A stretch of 64,000 bases of DNA from Gp1-AA133 sp964641665 (GCA_964641665.1 CAZXKO010000013.1:128066-192065); one strand, 5' to 3'; counted from the stretch's first letter, positions 27,765 through 36,434 are shown. Notes: a model not told the origin generated them from the letters alone. Program-made: numbers and translations.

Positions 27765-27823
27765 CCTGCGTTCTCAGGCCGCTGCATTTGAAACCTTCCC
27801 CTGACTCGCATTACCATACCCCT

Positions 27824-28717
27824 ATGCCGGTGCCGCCCGAGCTCGCCGCTAAGCAAGCCGCGCTAAGCGAGCGGATTTCTTCGCTGGGCCACCTTCTGGT
27901 CGCCTATTCCGGCGGAGTTGATTCCGCTTACCTCGCCTGGGCCGCCCATGAGGCCCTCGGAGCAGCGATGCTGGCGGTCATTGCCGATTCTCCCAGCCTC
28001 GCGCGCACACAGCTCAGCGACGCCGTCGCTTTCGCCCAGAACCACGGCATCCCGCTGGAGGTAATCCAAACTGCGGAACTCGACCGCCCCGAGTACGCCC
28101 GCAACGACGCGCTCCGCTGCTTTCACTGCAAGGACGAGCTGTTCACCGTGATGGAAGACTTTCGTCAGAAACGCGGTTTCGATGCGATTGCCTATGGCGT
28201 GAATCTCGACGATCAAGGCGACTTCCGCCCCGGCCAGCAAGCCGCACGCCAGCACCACGTTTCGGCCCCCCTGTTGGAAGCCAGACTGACAAAGCTGGAA
28301 ATCCGCGAACTGGCTCGGACTGCCGGCCTCAGCGTCTGGGATAAGCCCGCGTCGGCCTGTTTGTCGTCGCGGATCGAATACGGCCGCCCGGTCACCCGCG
28401 AAGCCCTTTTGGTGGTCGAACAAGGCGAAGACGCCCTGCGTCAGCTTGGTTTCCGCCAGTTCCGGGTGCGGCACCATGGAGACGTCGTCCGCATCGAAGT
28501 CGCCCAAGACGAGCTTCCCCGCGCCCTCGATCCCGCCATGGCCGCAGAGTTCACCCGCATTTTCAGGGCGTTAGGGTTCAAGTTCGTCACCCTGGACCTT
28601 GAGGGCTTCCGTTCCGGCTCCATGAACACCCTGCTCAGCGCCGACGACCTGCTACGCGCCAGCTCAGACAACCCGCAACCGGACCTTTTTCCCGCCCGGG
28701 CGTCAAACTCCGTGTGA
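27824..28717 (+). CDS. larE: LarE-type ATP-dependent sacrificial sulfur transferase
   Basis: Start ATG 27824 gives MPVPPELAAKQAAL; the upstream TTG alternative adds 12 unlikely residues. PP-loop SGGVDS at 29-34, ALRCFHCKDELF, and KPASACLSSRIEYG with Cys179, close to the sacrificial Cys176 of Lactiplantibacillus LarE. LarE adenylates and sulfurates the pyridinium dicarboxylate precursor of the nickel-pincer nucleotide of lactate racemase. No larB, larC or larA is in this window, so the partner genes must be elsewhere or the enzyme serves another role. The reading frame ends 22 bases before the thiol oxidoreductase gene. Confidence 0.88.
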   Translation: MPVPPELAAKQAALSERISSLGHLLVAYSGGVDSAYLAWAAHEALGAAMLAVIADSPSLARTQLSDAVAFAQNHGIPLEVIQTAELDRPEYARNDALRCFHCKDELFTVMEDFRQKRGFDAIAYGVNLDDQGDFRPGQQAARQHHVSAPLLEARLTKLEIRELARTAGLSVWDKPASACLSSRIEYGRPVTREALLVVEQGEDALRQLGFRQFRVRHHGDVVRIEVAQDELPRALDPAMAAEFTRIFRALGFKFVTLDLEGFRSGSMNTLLSADDLLRASSDNPQPDLFPARASNSV

Positions 28718-28739
28718 GATAATTCGCTGTATAGCTTTG

Positions 28740-29696
28740 ATGCTAAGGCGGTTCCTAGTGACGCTGCTTCAGAAATCATTCCTGGTCCTGCTGGCCATTT
28801 GCCTGGGCTGTTCCGCCCAGTCGGCTCCGCCCGACACGGCGAAGTCCATCGAGCGCCAGGTCCGCTCCTACTACAAGTTGCCCCCCGAGGTGCAGGTCAA
28901 CATAGGCCCGCTAAAGCCGAGCGACTTTCCGAACTACCAGGCCGTCAAGCTCACCTTCGTCAAGGGGACCCGCAAGGACGAGTACGACTTCCTGCTCTCC
29001 AAGGACAACAAGACCCTTATCCGGCTGACCAAGCTTGACCTGACCAAGGACCCCAACACCGAACTCATGCAGAAACTCGACGTGAAGGGCCGCCCCACGC
29101 GCGGCAACAAAGACGCCAAGGTTGTCGTCGTGAACTACGACGACTTCCAGTGCCCCTTTTGCTCACGCATGCATTCGACGCTTTTCCCGCAGATTTTGAA
29201 GGAGTACGGCGACCGCGTACTGTTCATCTACAAAGACTACCCGCTGGCTGAAATTCATCCCTGGGCCATTCATGCGGCGGTCGATGCCAATTGCCTGGCC
29301 GCGCAGAACAACGACGCCTACTGGGAGCTCGCCGACTACCTGCACGCCAATCAAAGTACCGTCAACGCCGCCAAGGGACAGGAAGGTCAGTTTGACACGG
29401 TCGACCGGGCCGCCCTGCTGGCAGGCCAGCAACACAACGTCGACGTGGTGAAACTGCACGCCTGCATCAAGGCGCAAAATGACGAAGCCGTGAAAGCCTC
29501 CATCAAGGAGGGCGACTCGGTCGGAGTGAGCGCCACACCCACGCTCTTCGTGAACGGAGTAGAGATGGACGGAGCGCTGCCCATCAGCGAAGTGCGCGCC
29601 GTGCTCGATCGCGCCCTCACGGATGCCGGGCAGCAGCCGCCCGTGCATGCTCAGGCCACTCCGCCGCCAGTTGCAGCGGCCCCAACTGCCAAATGA
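28740..29696 (+). CDS. DsbA-like thioredoxin-fold oxidoreductase, exported
   Basis: ATG 28740 (a TTG directly precedes it) opens a signal peptide ending near GCSAQSAPP. Residues ~35-110 form an N-terminal extension of unknown role, and ~115-300 are a DsbA/DsbG-like thioredoxin domain with C138-P-F-C141 and the cis-Pro site VSATPTLFVNG. It should catalyse disulfide exchange in the periplasm. Its operon position between lptD/larE and a SurA-like chaperone, together with the LptD cysteines, suggests a role in maturing LptD. Orientation of electron flow (oxidase versus isomerase) is not decided by sequence. Confidence 0.9.
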   Translation: MLRRFLVTLLQKSFLVLLAICLGCSAQSAPPDTAKSIERQVRSYYKLPPEVQVNIGPLKPSDFPNYQAVKLTFVKGTRKDEYDFLLSKDNKTLIRLTKLDLTKDPNTELMQKLDVKGRPTRGNKDAKVVVVNYDDFQCPFCSRMHSTLFPQILKEYGDRVLFIYKDYPLAEIHPWAIHAAVDANCLAAQNNDAYWELADYLHANQSTVNAAKGQEGQFDTVDRAALLAGQQHNVDVVKLHACIKAQNDEAVKASIKEGDSVGVSATPTLFVNGVEMDGALPISEVRAVLDRALTDAGQQPPVHAQATPPPVAAAPTAK

Positions 29697-29737
29697 AAAC
29701 TGGTTCTTCTTGCGGCTGATCCATTGAGGGGGCGTAC

Positions 29738-30793
29738 TTGAAACTCAACTCGATGCCGTGCCACCGTGCGCTTGGCTGGTTCGCCCTGTGCGTCCTGTTG
29801 TGTCTGACTGGTTGCCAGTCGGGCTCGGGAGGCGCCGACGTCGTGGCCACCGTCGACGGCCAGAAAATCTCCCGCTCCGACGTTGAGAAGTACTATCAGA
29901 ACCAGATCGCGGGCACCGATCAGCAGCCCGTGGGCGAACAGGCCACCATCATGCGCCTGCGCATTCTGCACGAACTAATCGACGACGCCATCTTGATGCG
30001 CCGCGCCGAAAAACTGGGCCTGCTCGCCACCGACGACGAGGTCGACCGCAAGCTCAACGAGATCAAATCGCCCTACACCCAGGAACAGTTCGATCAGCAG
30101 CTGAAAGAAAAGAAAATCACCGTCGAGGACTTCAAGCGCGATCTGCGTCGCTCCCTCACGGTCGAGAAAGTGCTGAACAAGGAAGTCGACTCCAAGATCA
30201 CCGTCACCGATCAGGACGTCAACAACTACTACAACGCGCACAAGGGCGAGTTCAATCTCATCGAAACCCAGTATCACCTCGCACAGATATTCGTCACCCC
30301 GCTGCCCAACCCGCAGGTCCACAACCTAAAGAACGACAAGGCCCAGAATGAGGCCGACGCGCGCAAGAAGATCCAGATGCTTTCCAACCGGCTGGATAGC
30401 GGCGACGATTTCGCTTCGCTCGCCATGAATTATTCTGAAGACTCGGAAACGGCTGGCAGCGGTGGCGACCTCGGCTTCACACCCGAATCCGCTTTGCAGC
30501 GTACCGATCCGTCTACGCGCGAAATGGTGCTGAAACTCAAGCCCGGCCAGTACAGCCCGATCATTACGGTGCAGAACCCGCCCGGCTTCCGGATCGTGAA
30601 GCTCGTGGCCAAAGAACCCGCAGGACAGCGCGAGCTGGGCGATCCGCGGGTCCAGCAGGCCATCCGCTCACAGCTGCGAGATCGCCGCGAGCAGTTGCTG
30701 AAGGCCGCCTACTACGAGTCTCTGCGCGATTCCGCCAAAGTCCGGAACTACTTCTCCGACGATATATTGAAAAGCAACGGGAACATACAGTAG
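29738..30793 (+). CDS. SurA/PpiC-like peptidyl-prolyl isomerase lipoprotein
   Basis: GAGGGGG lies five bases before TTG 29738, which decides the start over ATG 29753. The signal ends in the lipobox LTGC (CLTGCQSG). A SurA_N-like helical region (~35-180; VVATVDGQKISRSDVEKYYQNQ) is followed by a parvulin domain (~185-310; QYHLAQIFVTPLPN, SGDDFASLAMNYSEDSETAGSGGDLGF, LKPGQYSPIITVQNPPGFRIVKLV). It is an exported chaperone/isomerase for outer-membrane proteins. The gene follows dsbA-like by 41 bases, so the two are probably co-transcribed. Confidence 0.93.
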   Translation: MKLNSMPCHRALGWFALCVLLCLTGCQSGSGGADVVATVDGQKISRSDVEKYYQNQIAGTDQQPVGEQATIMRLRILHELIDDAILMRRAEKLGLLATDDEVDRKLNEIKSPYTQEQFDQQLKEKKITVEDFKRDLRRSLTVEKVLNKEVDSKITVTDQDVNNYYNAHKGEFNLIETQYHLAQIFVTPLPNPQVHNLKNDKAQNEADARKKIQMLSNRLDSGDDFASLAMNYSEDSETAGSGGDLGFTPESALQRTDPSTREMVLKLKPGQYSPIITVQNPPGFRIVKLVAKEPAGQRELGDPRVQQAIRSQLRDRREQLLKAAYYESLRDSAKVRNYFSDDILKSNGNIQ

Positions 30794-30801
30794 ACGTAAC
30801 C

Positions 30802-30892
30802 GTAGCGCCGGCATCTTGCCGGCTGTCCCGAGGGCAGCCTGCCCGGAGCGCAGTCGAAGGGTCCCGCCCTCGCTCGCGGGCGATTCTAAGGA
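30802..30892 (+). repeat. R4 element followed by R2-like tail
   Basis: GTAGCGCCGGCATCTTGCC matches the copy inside pcrA (13840) except for one base; GCCGGCA/TGCCGGC form the first hairpin and GGGCA/TGCCC the second. GAGCGCAGTCGAAGGG then continues as an R2-type tail. It lies between convergent ppiC-like and accB genes. Confidence 0.8.
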
Positions 30893-30934
30893 ACCCCTCC
30901 AACTTCAGGGAGTGTTGCATCTCGAACGGCGTCA

Positions 30935-31429
30935 CTACTCCACGATCGCCAGCACATCTCCCGAATTCACGTTGGCGCCCTCGGACGCAGTCAGCTTGCG
31001 CACTACACCCTTCTTGGGTGACTTGATTTCGTTCTGCATCTTCATCGCTTCGACCACCACGATGCCTTGTCCGGCCTCGACCTCGGCTTCCTCCCGCACG
31101 AGCACGCGCACCACCTTGCCCGGCATCGGTGCAACCAATTTCCTCGGTCCCTTGCCATCGTCAGCGCCCTGCCTGCTGCGGAGCGAACGCGGGTCACGCA
31201 CTCGAACCCCGTAGCGCACGCTTCCCACCCACAGGTGCATATCGGTGGCGCTGCGCTCGCGTTTGATCTCGTAGGCCTTGCCGCCGATCAGGACCGACAG
31301 CACATCGCGCCGCGCCAGCACCGCGTCCACCAGGACTTCGCGCCCGTCGAGACGGCAATCCCAGCGCCCATCGGAACGATTCAGTTCCAGCCGGTAGTTC
31401 TTGCCGTCGATGTTGATCTCGTAGGTCAT
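30935..31429 (-). CDS. accB: biotin carboxyl carrier protein
   Basis: ATG 31429 gives MTYEINIDGKNYRLEL. The C-terminal half is a biotinyl-lipoyl domain with the biotinylation motif VVEAMKM (Lys130), preceded by APMPGKVVRVLV. The N-terminal ~90 residues are a beta-rich domain seen in carriers of acyl-CoA carboxylases that act with a separate biotin carboxylase. It follows accC by 135 bases on the same strand with an R2 repeat between. No carboxyltransferase gene is here, so acetyl-CoA versus propionyl-CoA carboxylase cannot be decided. Confidence 0.93.
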   Translation of the reverse strand: MTYEINIDGKNYRLELNRSDGRWDCRLDGREVLVDAVLARRDVLSVLIGGKAYEIKRERSATDMHLWVGSVRYGVRVRDPRSLRSRQGADDGKGPRKLVAPMPGKVVRVLVREEAEVEAGQGIVVVEAMKMQNEIKSPKKGVVRKLTASEGANVNSGDVLAIVE

Positions 31430-31472
31430 GAAACCCAGCAATCAGCTATCAGTCGTCAGCTCTCAGCTGCAC

Positions 31473-31526
31473 TGTCATCCCGAGCGAAGTAAGGCGCAGC
31501 CGAACGCAGTCGAGGGACCTTGTGTT
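31473..31526 (+). repeat. R2 repeat between accB and accC
   Basis: TGTCATCCCGAGCGAAGTAA, then GCAGCCGAACGCAGTCGAGG and ACCTTGTGTTG: an almost full R2 unit, preceded by the word CAGTCGTCAGCTCTCAG. Confidence 0.85.
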
Positions 31527-31564
31527 GCTCTGTGCGCCGCAAGAAAACTTTGCTCCCGAATCCT

Positions 31565-33085
31565 CTAGTGCAACGCCTCCGAACGCCCAACTCTCTTCCA
31601 CCGACTCGAATCCTGGCTTGCACCCGCGCCGCCAACTGCACCGTTGTTCTGCGTTTCCACACTCGGCTCAAGCACCGCGAATAACCCTGCCGCGATCGCC
31701 GCAATCTCGGCCGCCTGGGCATCGACCGCCACCGTCTCCACCGGACGCGCCAGCAGCCGATCCAGCAAACCGGTGTCCAACCGCCCCGCCTTGAAATCTT
31801 CGTCGTTCAGAATGCGCCGAAACAGTGACAGGTTCGTCTTGATGCCCCCGACAAAATACTCATGCAGCGCCCGTGTCAGCCTCGCCGTTGCCTGCGCCCG
31901 GTCGGTGCCATAGCCGATCAGTTTGGCCAGCAGTGGATCGTACTCGATGGGCACGGTCCAGCCTTCATACATCCCGCTGTCCCGGCGAATGCCCGGACCC
32001 GACGGCAGCAACAACAACGTGATCTTTCCCGGACTCGGGAAGAAATTGTTGTCCGGATCCTCCGCGTAAATGCGGCACTCGATAGCATGCCCGCGAATGC
32101 GGACATCATCCTGCGTGAATGGCAACTTCTCACCGGCCGCGATCCGGATCTGCAGGTGCACCAGGTCGAGCCCGGTCGTCAGCTCGGTCACGGGATGCTC
32201 CACCTGCAGCCGCGTGTTCATTTCGAGGAAATGGAAGTTCTTGTGCTGGTCGACGAGGAACTCAATCGTCCCCGCGTTGGTATACCCCGCCGCCTGCGCC
32301 ACGCGCACCGCAACTTCACCCATCCGGCAGCGCATATCGGGATCGACAATGGGGGACGGCGATTCCTCAAGCACCTTCTGATGGCGTCGCTGGATGGAGC
32401 ACTCGCGCTCGCCCAGGTACACGGTGTTGCCATGCTCGTCGGCCAGCACCTGCATCTCGATGTGCCGCGGGTTGAGGATGGCCTTCTCGATGTAGACCTC
32501 GCTGTCGCCGAATGAGCGCTGCGCCTCGCTCTGCGCTCCTTCCAGCGCCGATTTCAACTGGTCCGGCTTGTGCACCAGCCGCATCCCTTTCCCGCCACCG
32601 CCCGCCGCCGCCTTCAGCATCACCGGATAGCCAATTTTCTCGGCGACCCGCGCCGCCTCTTCCGCGGATTCCAGGCCGCGCGACGTCCCCGGCACGAAAG
32701 GGATATGCGCTTTTTCCATGTGCTGCCGGGCGCGGGTCTTCGAGCCCATCATTTCCATCGCGGCGGCCGTCGGCCCGATGAACTTGATCCCCGCCTCGGC
32801 GCAAGCGTGGGCGAAGCGGGGGTTCTCGGAAAGAAAACCGTACCCCGGATGGATCGCTTCCGCCCCGCTCCGCTTGGCAGCGTCGATGATCTTTGGAATA
32901 TTCAGATACGATTCCGCTGCCGCCGCCGGACCGAGATGGTAGGCCTCATCGGCCTTGCGCACGTGCAGGGAAGCCCGATCCACATCGGAATAAACCGCCA
33001 CCGACTGGATACCCATCTCGCGGCAGGCGCGAATCACCCGAACCGCAATCTCTCCCCGGTTGGCGATGAGAATCTTCTTGAACAT
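31565..33085 (-). CDS. accC: biotin carboxylase subunit of an acyl-CoA carboxylase
   Basis: The 506-residue protein carries the full biotin carboxylase fold: N-terminal KKILIANRGEIAVRVIRA, ATP-grasp glycine loop KAAAGGGGKGMRLV, RECSIQRRHQKVLEE, EMNTRLQVEHPVTE (catalytic/metal Glu and Arg) and the C-terminal ALHEYFVGGIKTNLSLFRRIL. It carboxylates biotin on the partner carrier using ATP and bicarbonate. The last ~50 residues are Ala-rich and unlike the core, suggesting a linker or eroded carrier fusion. It is upstream of the carrier gene accB on the same strand. Confidence 0.95.
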   Translation of the reverse strand: MFKKILIANRGEIAVRVIRACREMGIQSVAVYSDVDRASLHVRKADEAYHLGPAAAAESYLNIPKIIDAAKRSGAEAIHPGYGFLSENPRFAHACAEAGIKFIGPTAAAMEMMGSKTRARQHMEKAHIPFVPGTSRGLESAEEAARVAEKIGYPVMLKAAAGGGGKGMRLVHKPDQLKSALEGAQSEAQRSFGDSEVYIEKAILNPRHIEMQVLADEHGNTVYLGERECSIQRRHQKVLEESPSPIVDPDMRCRMGEVAVRVAQAAGYTNAGTIEFLVDQHKNFHFLEMNTRLQVEHPVTELTTGLDLVHLQIRIAAGEKLPFTQDDVRIRGHAIECRIYAEDPDNNFFPSPGKITLLLLPSGPGIRRDSGMYEGWTVPIEYDPLLAKLIGYGTDRAQATARLTRALHEYFVGGIKTNLSLFRRILNDEDFKAGRLDTGLLDRLLARPVETVAVDAQAAEIAAIAAGLFAVLEPSVETQNNGAVGGAGASQDSSRWKRVGRSEALH

Positions 33086-33271
33086 TGCTCGCAGGGCCGA
33101 GGCGACATCCTCGCAGCGCCAATTCTACTGGTCCGACACTCGGCGCGCACCTTGAGTTGTCATTTCACGAATCGAACGTCTTTCCTCGTCTTCTTGGTGT
33201 GAGCCGGATCGCAATCCCCAGATGGGTTGGCCAACGACCAACGACCGTCAACCAATGACAGTTTGCCCACA

Positions 33272-33304
33272 ACAAAAAGACCCCTTCCAGGTGGAAGAGG
33301 CCTA
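33272..33304 (-). terminator. rho-independent terminator of the TPR lipoprotein gene
   Basis: Read leftward, CCTCTTCC pairs with GGAAGGGG around a 4-base loop, followed by TCTTTTTGTTG. It lies 27 bases past the stop of the TPR gene at the end of the Ton operon. Confidence 0.82.
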
Positions 33305-33330
33305 GGATTCCTGAAAATGTATTTAAGGGG

Positions 33331-34149
33331 CTACTTGTTCTCCATGGTGATGCCTGTCGATCCGGGCTGCTTCTCGGCCTTCGCCTTCTTGACGGCGAGG
33401 GTCTTATCCACCCACTCGTCGGCAGTCTTGAGGTCGGCCGCGCGCGCTGCCGGATCGTCGCACTCCACGTCCGCCCGCTCGCGGTACATCAAGTTGAGGT
33501 ACGCCATGGCGTCATCGTAATCCGGACGCAGGGAAAGGGCTTTTGACAGATTGTCGATGCCTTCCTGGATGTTGCCCCAGTTCTTGTCCTTCAGCGCGGC
33601 GCAGACTTTTTTATCTTTCAGCTGCTCATCCGGCTTCAGGCCCAGCTTCGCTCGCTCTTCCATGCGGGGCGCATAGGTCTGCGCCCAGTCGATCACGCCG
33701 ATGGAATAGTAGGTTTCCGGATCGTTGGGATCGAGTTCGATGACCTTGTGGTGAAAGTCCTTCGCCTGATCGAGCTTCTTCATGTTGTAGTACAGCGAGG
33801 CGATTCCCTTGAGGCTGGTCACCTTCTGGTCTCGCGCCGGGTTGATATCGAGCACGTTTTGGAATGCCTTGATCGCATCCTCAGCGACCTTGTTGTTATC
33901 CGGAGTATCGGCGCCGGGAATGTATTGGTTCGCGAGAGCCGTCGCCAGATATAAGCGAGCGTTGATCAGCGAGGGATCGAGATCCACGGCCTGCTGGAAG
34001 TGGTTGATGGCGTCTTCATAGTGGGTGGCCTTGTACGCCTGCACGCCCTTGTTGAGCTGGTCGCGCGCCCTCAGCTTGCTGCAGCCCGTGCTGGAGAACA
34101 GCATCAAGCCAGCAGCCGCCAGTGCCAACACTCGTACGCTGGTTTTCAT
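33331..34149 (-). CDS. TPR lipoprotein at the end of the Ton operon
   Basis: ATG 34149 gives MKTSVRVLALAAAGLMLF and lipobox STGC. The mature protein is tetratricopeptide repeats: NKGVQAYKATHYEDAINHFQQAVDLDPSL, KGIASLYYNMKKLDQAKDFHHKVIELDPND, EGIDNLSKALSLRPDYDDAMAYLNLMYRE. It probably works as a scaffold on the periplasmic face. It follows two exbD genes by 191 bases, with an R1 hairpin in the gap, and ends at a clear terminator. Such TPR proteins occur with Ton/Tol motors in acidobacteria and delta-proteobacteria; function inferred from position only. Confidence 0.87.
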   Translation of the reverse strand: MKTSVRVLALAAAGLMLFSSTGCSKLRARDQLNKGVQAYKATHYEDAINHFQQAVDLDPSLINARLYLATALANQYIPGADTPDNNKVAEDAIKAFQNVLDINPARDQKVTSLKGIASLYYNMKKLDQAKDFHHKVIELDPNDPETYYSIGVIDWAQTYAPRMEERAKLGLKPDEQLKDKKVCAALKDKNWGNIQEGIDNLSKALSLRPDYDDAMAYLNLMYRERADVECDDPAARAADLKTADEWVDKTLAVKKAKAEKQPGSTGITMENK

Positions 34150-34230
34150 TGCGTTATAAATCTCCCTATACCCGGAATCATGGGACCTTACCACTGCGAA
34201 GAAGTTTGCGCAAATCCTGAACGAGCCGAC

Positions 34231-34311
34231 GCCCAGACGTCAGCGCCTGGGCTTCGTGGCTTCCACTCGTCCTGATTCTGAACCCGAGGGCGCGGACGTA
34301 CTCGTCCGCGC
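34231..34311 (+). repeat. two R1-like hairpins between the TPR gene and exbD
   Basis: GCCCAG/CTGGGC at 34231-34252, then GCGCGGACG/CGTCCGCGC around TACT at 34290-34311 (nine pairs). The second is the same class as the pcrA copy at 13239 and the gap copy at 48009. Confidence 0.7.
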
Positions 34312-34340
34312 CGGCAAGACGTCTCTCGCACTGCTAGAGT

Positions 34341-34781
34341 CTACTGTCCGGCCTCGATCTTGGCTGTGATAAGGCCGACTTTATCCACACCGGAAGCGTG
34401 CGCAATGTCGATCACGTTGGCGACGTCGTAGAAAGGAACGTTGTCGTCGCCCTTTACGAACATCACCTTCTCCGCGCGCGTCTTGAAGATGTCGGTCAAA
34501 CGCCCCTGCAGATCGTCCCAGGTTGCATCTTCCTGGTTGATCTTCAGGCCCGGTGTCTGGCCGGCGCCGCGGTCGATCAGCTGCACCACGATGGTGCGGT
34601 CCGGCGTGTTCTGTTGTTTCTGATTGGGCGGCGGCGGCTGGGGAACCAGCGCGTCCAGGCCCTTGGGGGTGAGAGGCGTGATCACCATGAAGATGATCAG
34701 CAGCACCAGCAGTACGTCGATGAGCGGTGTGACGTTAATATTCGCGCTTTGGCCTCCGCTCGGGCCAACTGCCATTCCCAT
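34341..34781 (-). CDS. exbD: ExbD/TolR-family biopolymer transport protein (second copy)
   Basis: 146 residues with one N-terminal membrane helix (NVTPLIDVLLVLLIIFMVITPL) carrying the essential Asp of the proton channel, then a periplasmic domain (FKTRAEKVMFVKGDDNVPFYDVANVIDIAHASGVDKVGLIT). It couples proton flow through the ExbB channel to TonB. It starts 13 bases after the stop of another exbD, so the two are translationally close. The two copies share fold but not sequence, suggesting a heteromeric ExbD pair. Confidence 0.94.
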   Translation of the reverse strand: MGMAVGPSGGQSANINVTPLIDVLLVLLIIFMVITPLTPKGLDALVPQPPPPNQKQQNTPDRTIVVQLIDRGAGQTPGLKINQEDATWDDLQGRLTDIFKTRAEKVMFVKGDDNVPFYDVANVIDIAHASGVDKVGLITAKIEAGQ

Positions 34782-34793
34782 AGTCGATCTCCT

Positions 34794-35264
34794 CTATTGT
34801 CCGCCGGTCGTTGCCGGTGGAGTCGCGCCCGCCGCGCCCTTATTTTCCTTGCGCTGATCGGTCAGAAGGCCGAGCTGGTCCACGCCTGCGGCTCGGATGT
34901 TGTCCACTACTTCCACCACCCGCCCGAATTTGGCGCGCGCGTCAGCGCGAATGTATACCCGTTTGTCTACCCGGTTTGCGATGCGGTCTTTGATTTTGCC
35001 CGTCAGCTGATCCGCCGGGGTTTTGTCGTTGCCGAAAAACACGTCGCCGTTGCGCATGACCGCAACCAGCAGCGCGTCTTCTTTGTCAGCGTCCGGCATC
35101 TGCTCCGGATTGTTGACCTTCGCCAGGTCCACGCTCACGCCCTTCTGCAACATGGGCGTCACCACCATGAAGATGATCAGCAACACCAGCATCACGTCCA
35201 CCATGGGCGTAACGTTGATGTCGGAATTGACCTTGGCGCCTTCGTTTCGTTTTGCCAGTGCCAT
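34794..35264 (-). CDS. exbD: ExbD/TolR-family biopolymer transport protein (first copy)
   Basis: 156 residues; the helix NVTPMVDVMLVLLIIFMVVTPML contains the channel Asp, followed by RNGDVFFGNDKTPADQLTGK and a domain with RVYIRADARAKFGRVVEVVDNIRAAGVDQLGLLTD. The C-terminus is Ala/Gly/Pro-rich. It sits between exbB and the second exbD in a leftward operon: tonB, exbB, exbD, exbD, TPR. Confidence 0.94.
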   Translation of the reverse strand: MALAKRNEGAKVNSDINVTPMVDVMLVLLIIFMVVTPMLQKGVSVDLAKVNNPEQMPDADKEDALLVAVMRNGDVFFGNDKTPADQLTGKIKDRIANRVDKRVYIRADARAKFGRVVEVVDNIRAAGVDQLGLLTDQRKENKGAAGATPPATTGGQ

Positions 35265-35339
35265 AGACTCACCTAATCCTTTGCGCTACCCGCGCATCCC
35301 TCGATCGTCCCGCAGCTCTGCCCCCGTGAACCTGAGTGC

Positions 35340-35368
35340 CCGGCGCTGGAGTTTCGCTCCAGCGCCGG
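35340..35368. repeat. perfect 12-bp-stem hairpin between exbB and exbD
   Basis: CCGGCGCTGGAG and CTCCAGCGCCGG flank the five-base loop TTTCG without a mismatch. It lies in the 142-base gap between exbB and exbD, and there is no T-tract on either side. It could stabilise or attenuate the operon transcript, or be another repeat-type element. Confidence 0.85.
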
Positions 35369-35406
35369 ACCTTAGCAACTCACAGTCGCAGCGCTAGCCG
35401 ATCCCA

Positions 35407-36162
35407 TTAGGAACGGCGAAGGCTCCGCCGCTTCAGGAAGTAGTCGACCAGTTCGCTCGAGGAGTTATCCATCTCCACGTCGAACGCCTCTACGCGGCCG
35501 GTCAGGTAGTTGAACATCATCACGGCCGGGATTGCGACCAGCAGTCCCATAGCGGTGGTGACCAGCGCTTCGGCAATACCGCCGGCGACGGCCGCCAAAC
35601 CGGTGGCTTTTTCCTGCGAAATGCCCTTAAACGCGTTCAGAATGCCGACCACAGTTCCGAACAGTCCGACGAACGGAGCGGTCGATCCAATCGTAGCCAG
35701 GCCGCCCAGGCCGCGCTTCAGCTCGGCGTGCACGATGGCTTCGGTGCGCTCCAGGGCGCGCTTGGAGGCTTCGATGGTCTCCCCAGGAATCTCGCCCGGG
35801 CTGTCCTGGTGGGCCTTGAACTCCATCAGACCCGCGGTCACGACCTTCGCCAGGTGGCTCTTCTTGTTGCGCTCAGCTACCTTGATCGCTTCGTCGATCT
35901 TGCCGTCGCGCAGCGCGCCAGCGACTGCCGGAGCGAATGCGCGCGACTGCTTGCGGGCCGCGCTGAAGGCCATCCAGCGGTCAATCATCACACCGATCGA
36001 CCAGCCCGACATGATGAACAGAATGATGACCACGATTTTCGCCAGGATACCCATCGACTTCACCAGCGAAACCAGGTCCCAACCCACTTGGCCTTCCTGG
36101 ACTACCCAGGCTGCCATCGCGGGCACATGGTGCACGGCGGTTGCTAGATTGGCTACGAACAT
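35407..36162 (-). CDS. exbB: ExbB/TolQ/MotA-family proton channel protein
   Basis: 251 residues with a TM segment ILAKIVVIILFIMSGWSIGVMI and the MotA/ExbB channel segment: RGLGGLATIGSTAPFVGLFGTVVGILNAFKGI, then AVAGGIAEALVTTAMGLLVAIPAVMMFNYLTG. The conserved Thr/Gly/Pro positions of the ExbB pore are kept. It forms the pentameric motor stator of the Ton system, coupled to the exbD products. A repeat-rich 272-base gap separates it from tonB. Confidence 0.95.
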   Translation of the reverse strand: MFVANLATAVHHVPAMAAWVVQEGQVGWDLVSLVKSMGILAKIVVIILFIMSGWSIGVMIDRWMAFSAARKQSRAFAPAVAGALRDGKIDEAIKVAERNKKSHLAKVVTAGLMEFKAHQDSPGEIPGETIEASKRALERTEAIVHAELKRGLGGLATIGSTAPFVGLFGTVVGILNAFKGISQEKATGLAAVAGGIAEALVTTAMGLLVAIPAVMMFNYLTGRVEAFDVEMDNSSSELVDYFLKRRSLRRS

Positions 36163-36382
36163 GAGTTGCTTTTCCTCCTCAGGAACTCGTCAAAGTACTT
36201 CTGTCGCTTCTACGACTCGCGCTTGGTTGAAATGAATCCTGCGTACTCGCATTCCACCTCCATTCCAGTCACGGAGGCGTATGAGCGAACCTTTGATGCT
36301 GGCGTTGTAAAGACGCGGTGACCGCTGAAGGTGCTAGGCACCACCCAACCCGGCCACCGCGGAACGGTGGGATTCGGGAAGG

Positions 36383-36402
36383 GCAGACCGCCATCGGTCT
36401 GC
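36383..36402 (+). repeat. R1-like hairpin between exbB and tonB
   Basis: GCAGACCG and CGGTCTGC pair around CCAT. Compared with the 49653 copy (CAGACG / CGTCTG), both arms change at the CCG/CGG position and the pairing is kept. Preceded by GGGATTCGGGAAGG. Confidence 0.7.
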
Positions 36403-36434
36403 GACCGCGACCAAACTACACGTACAACCGGAGG

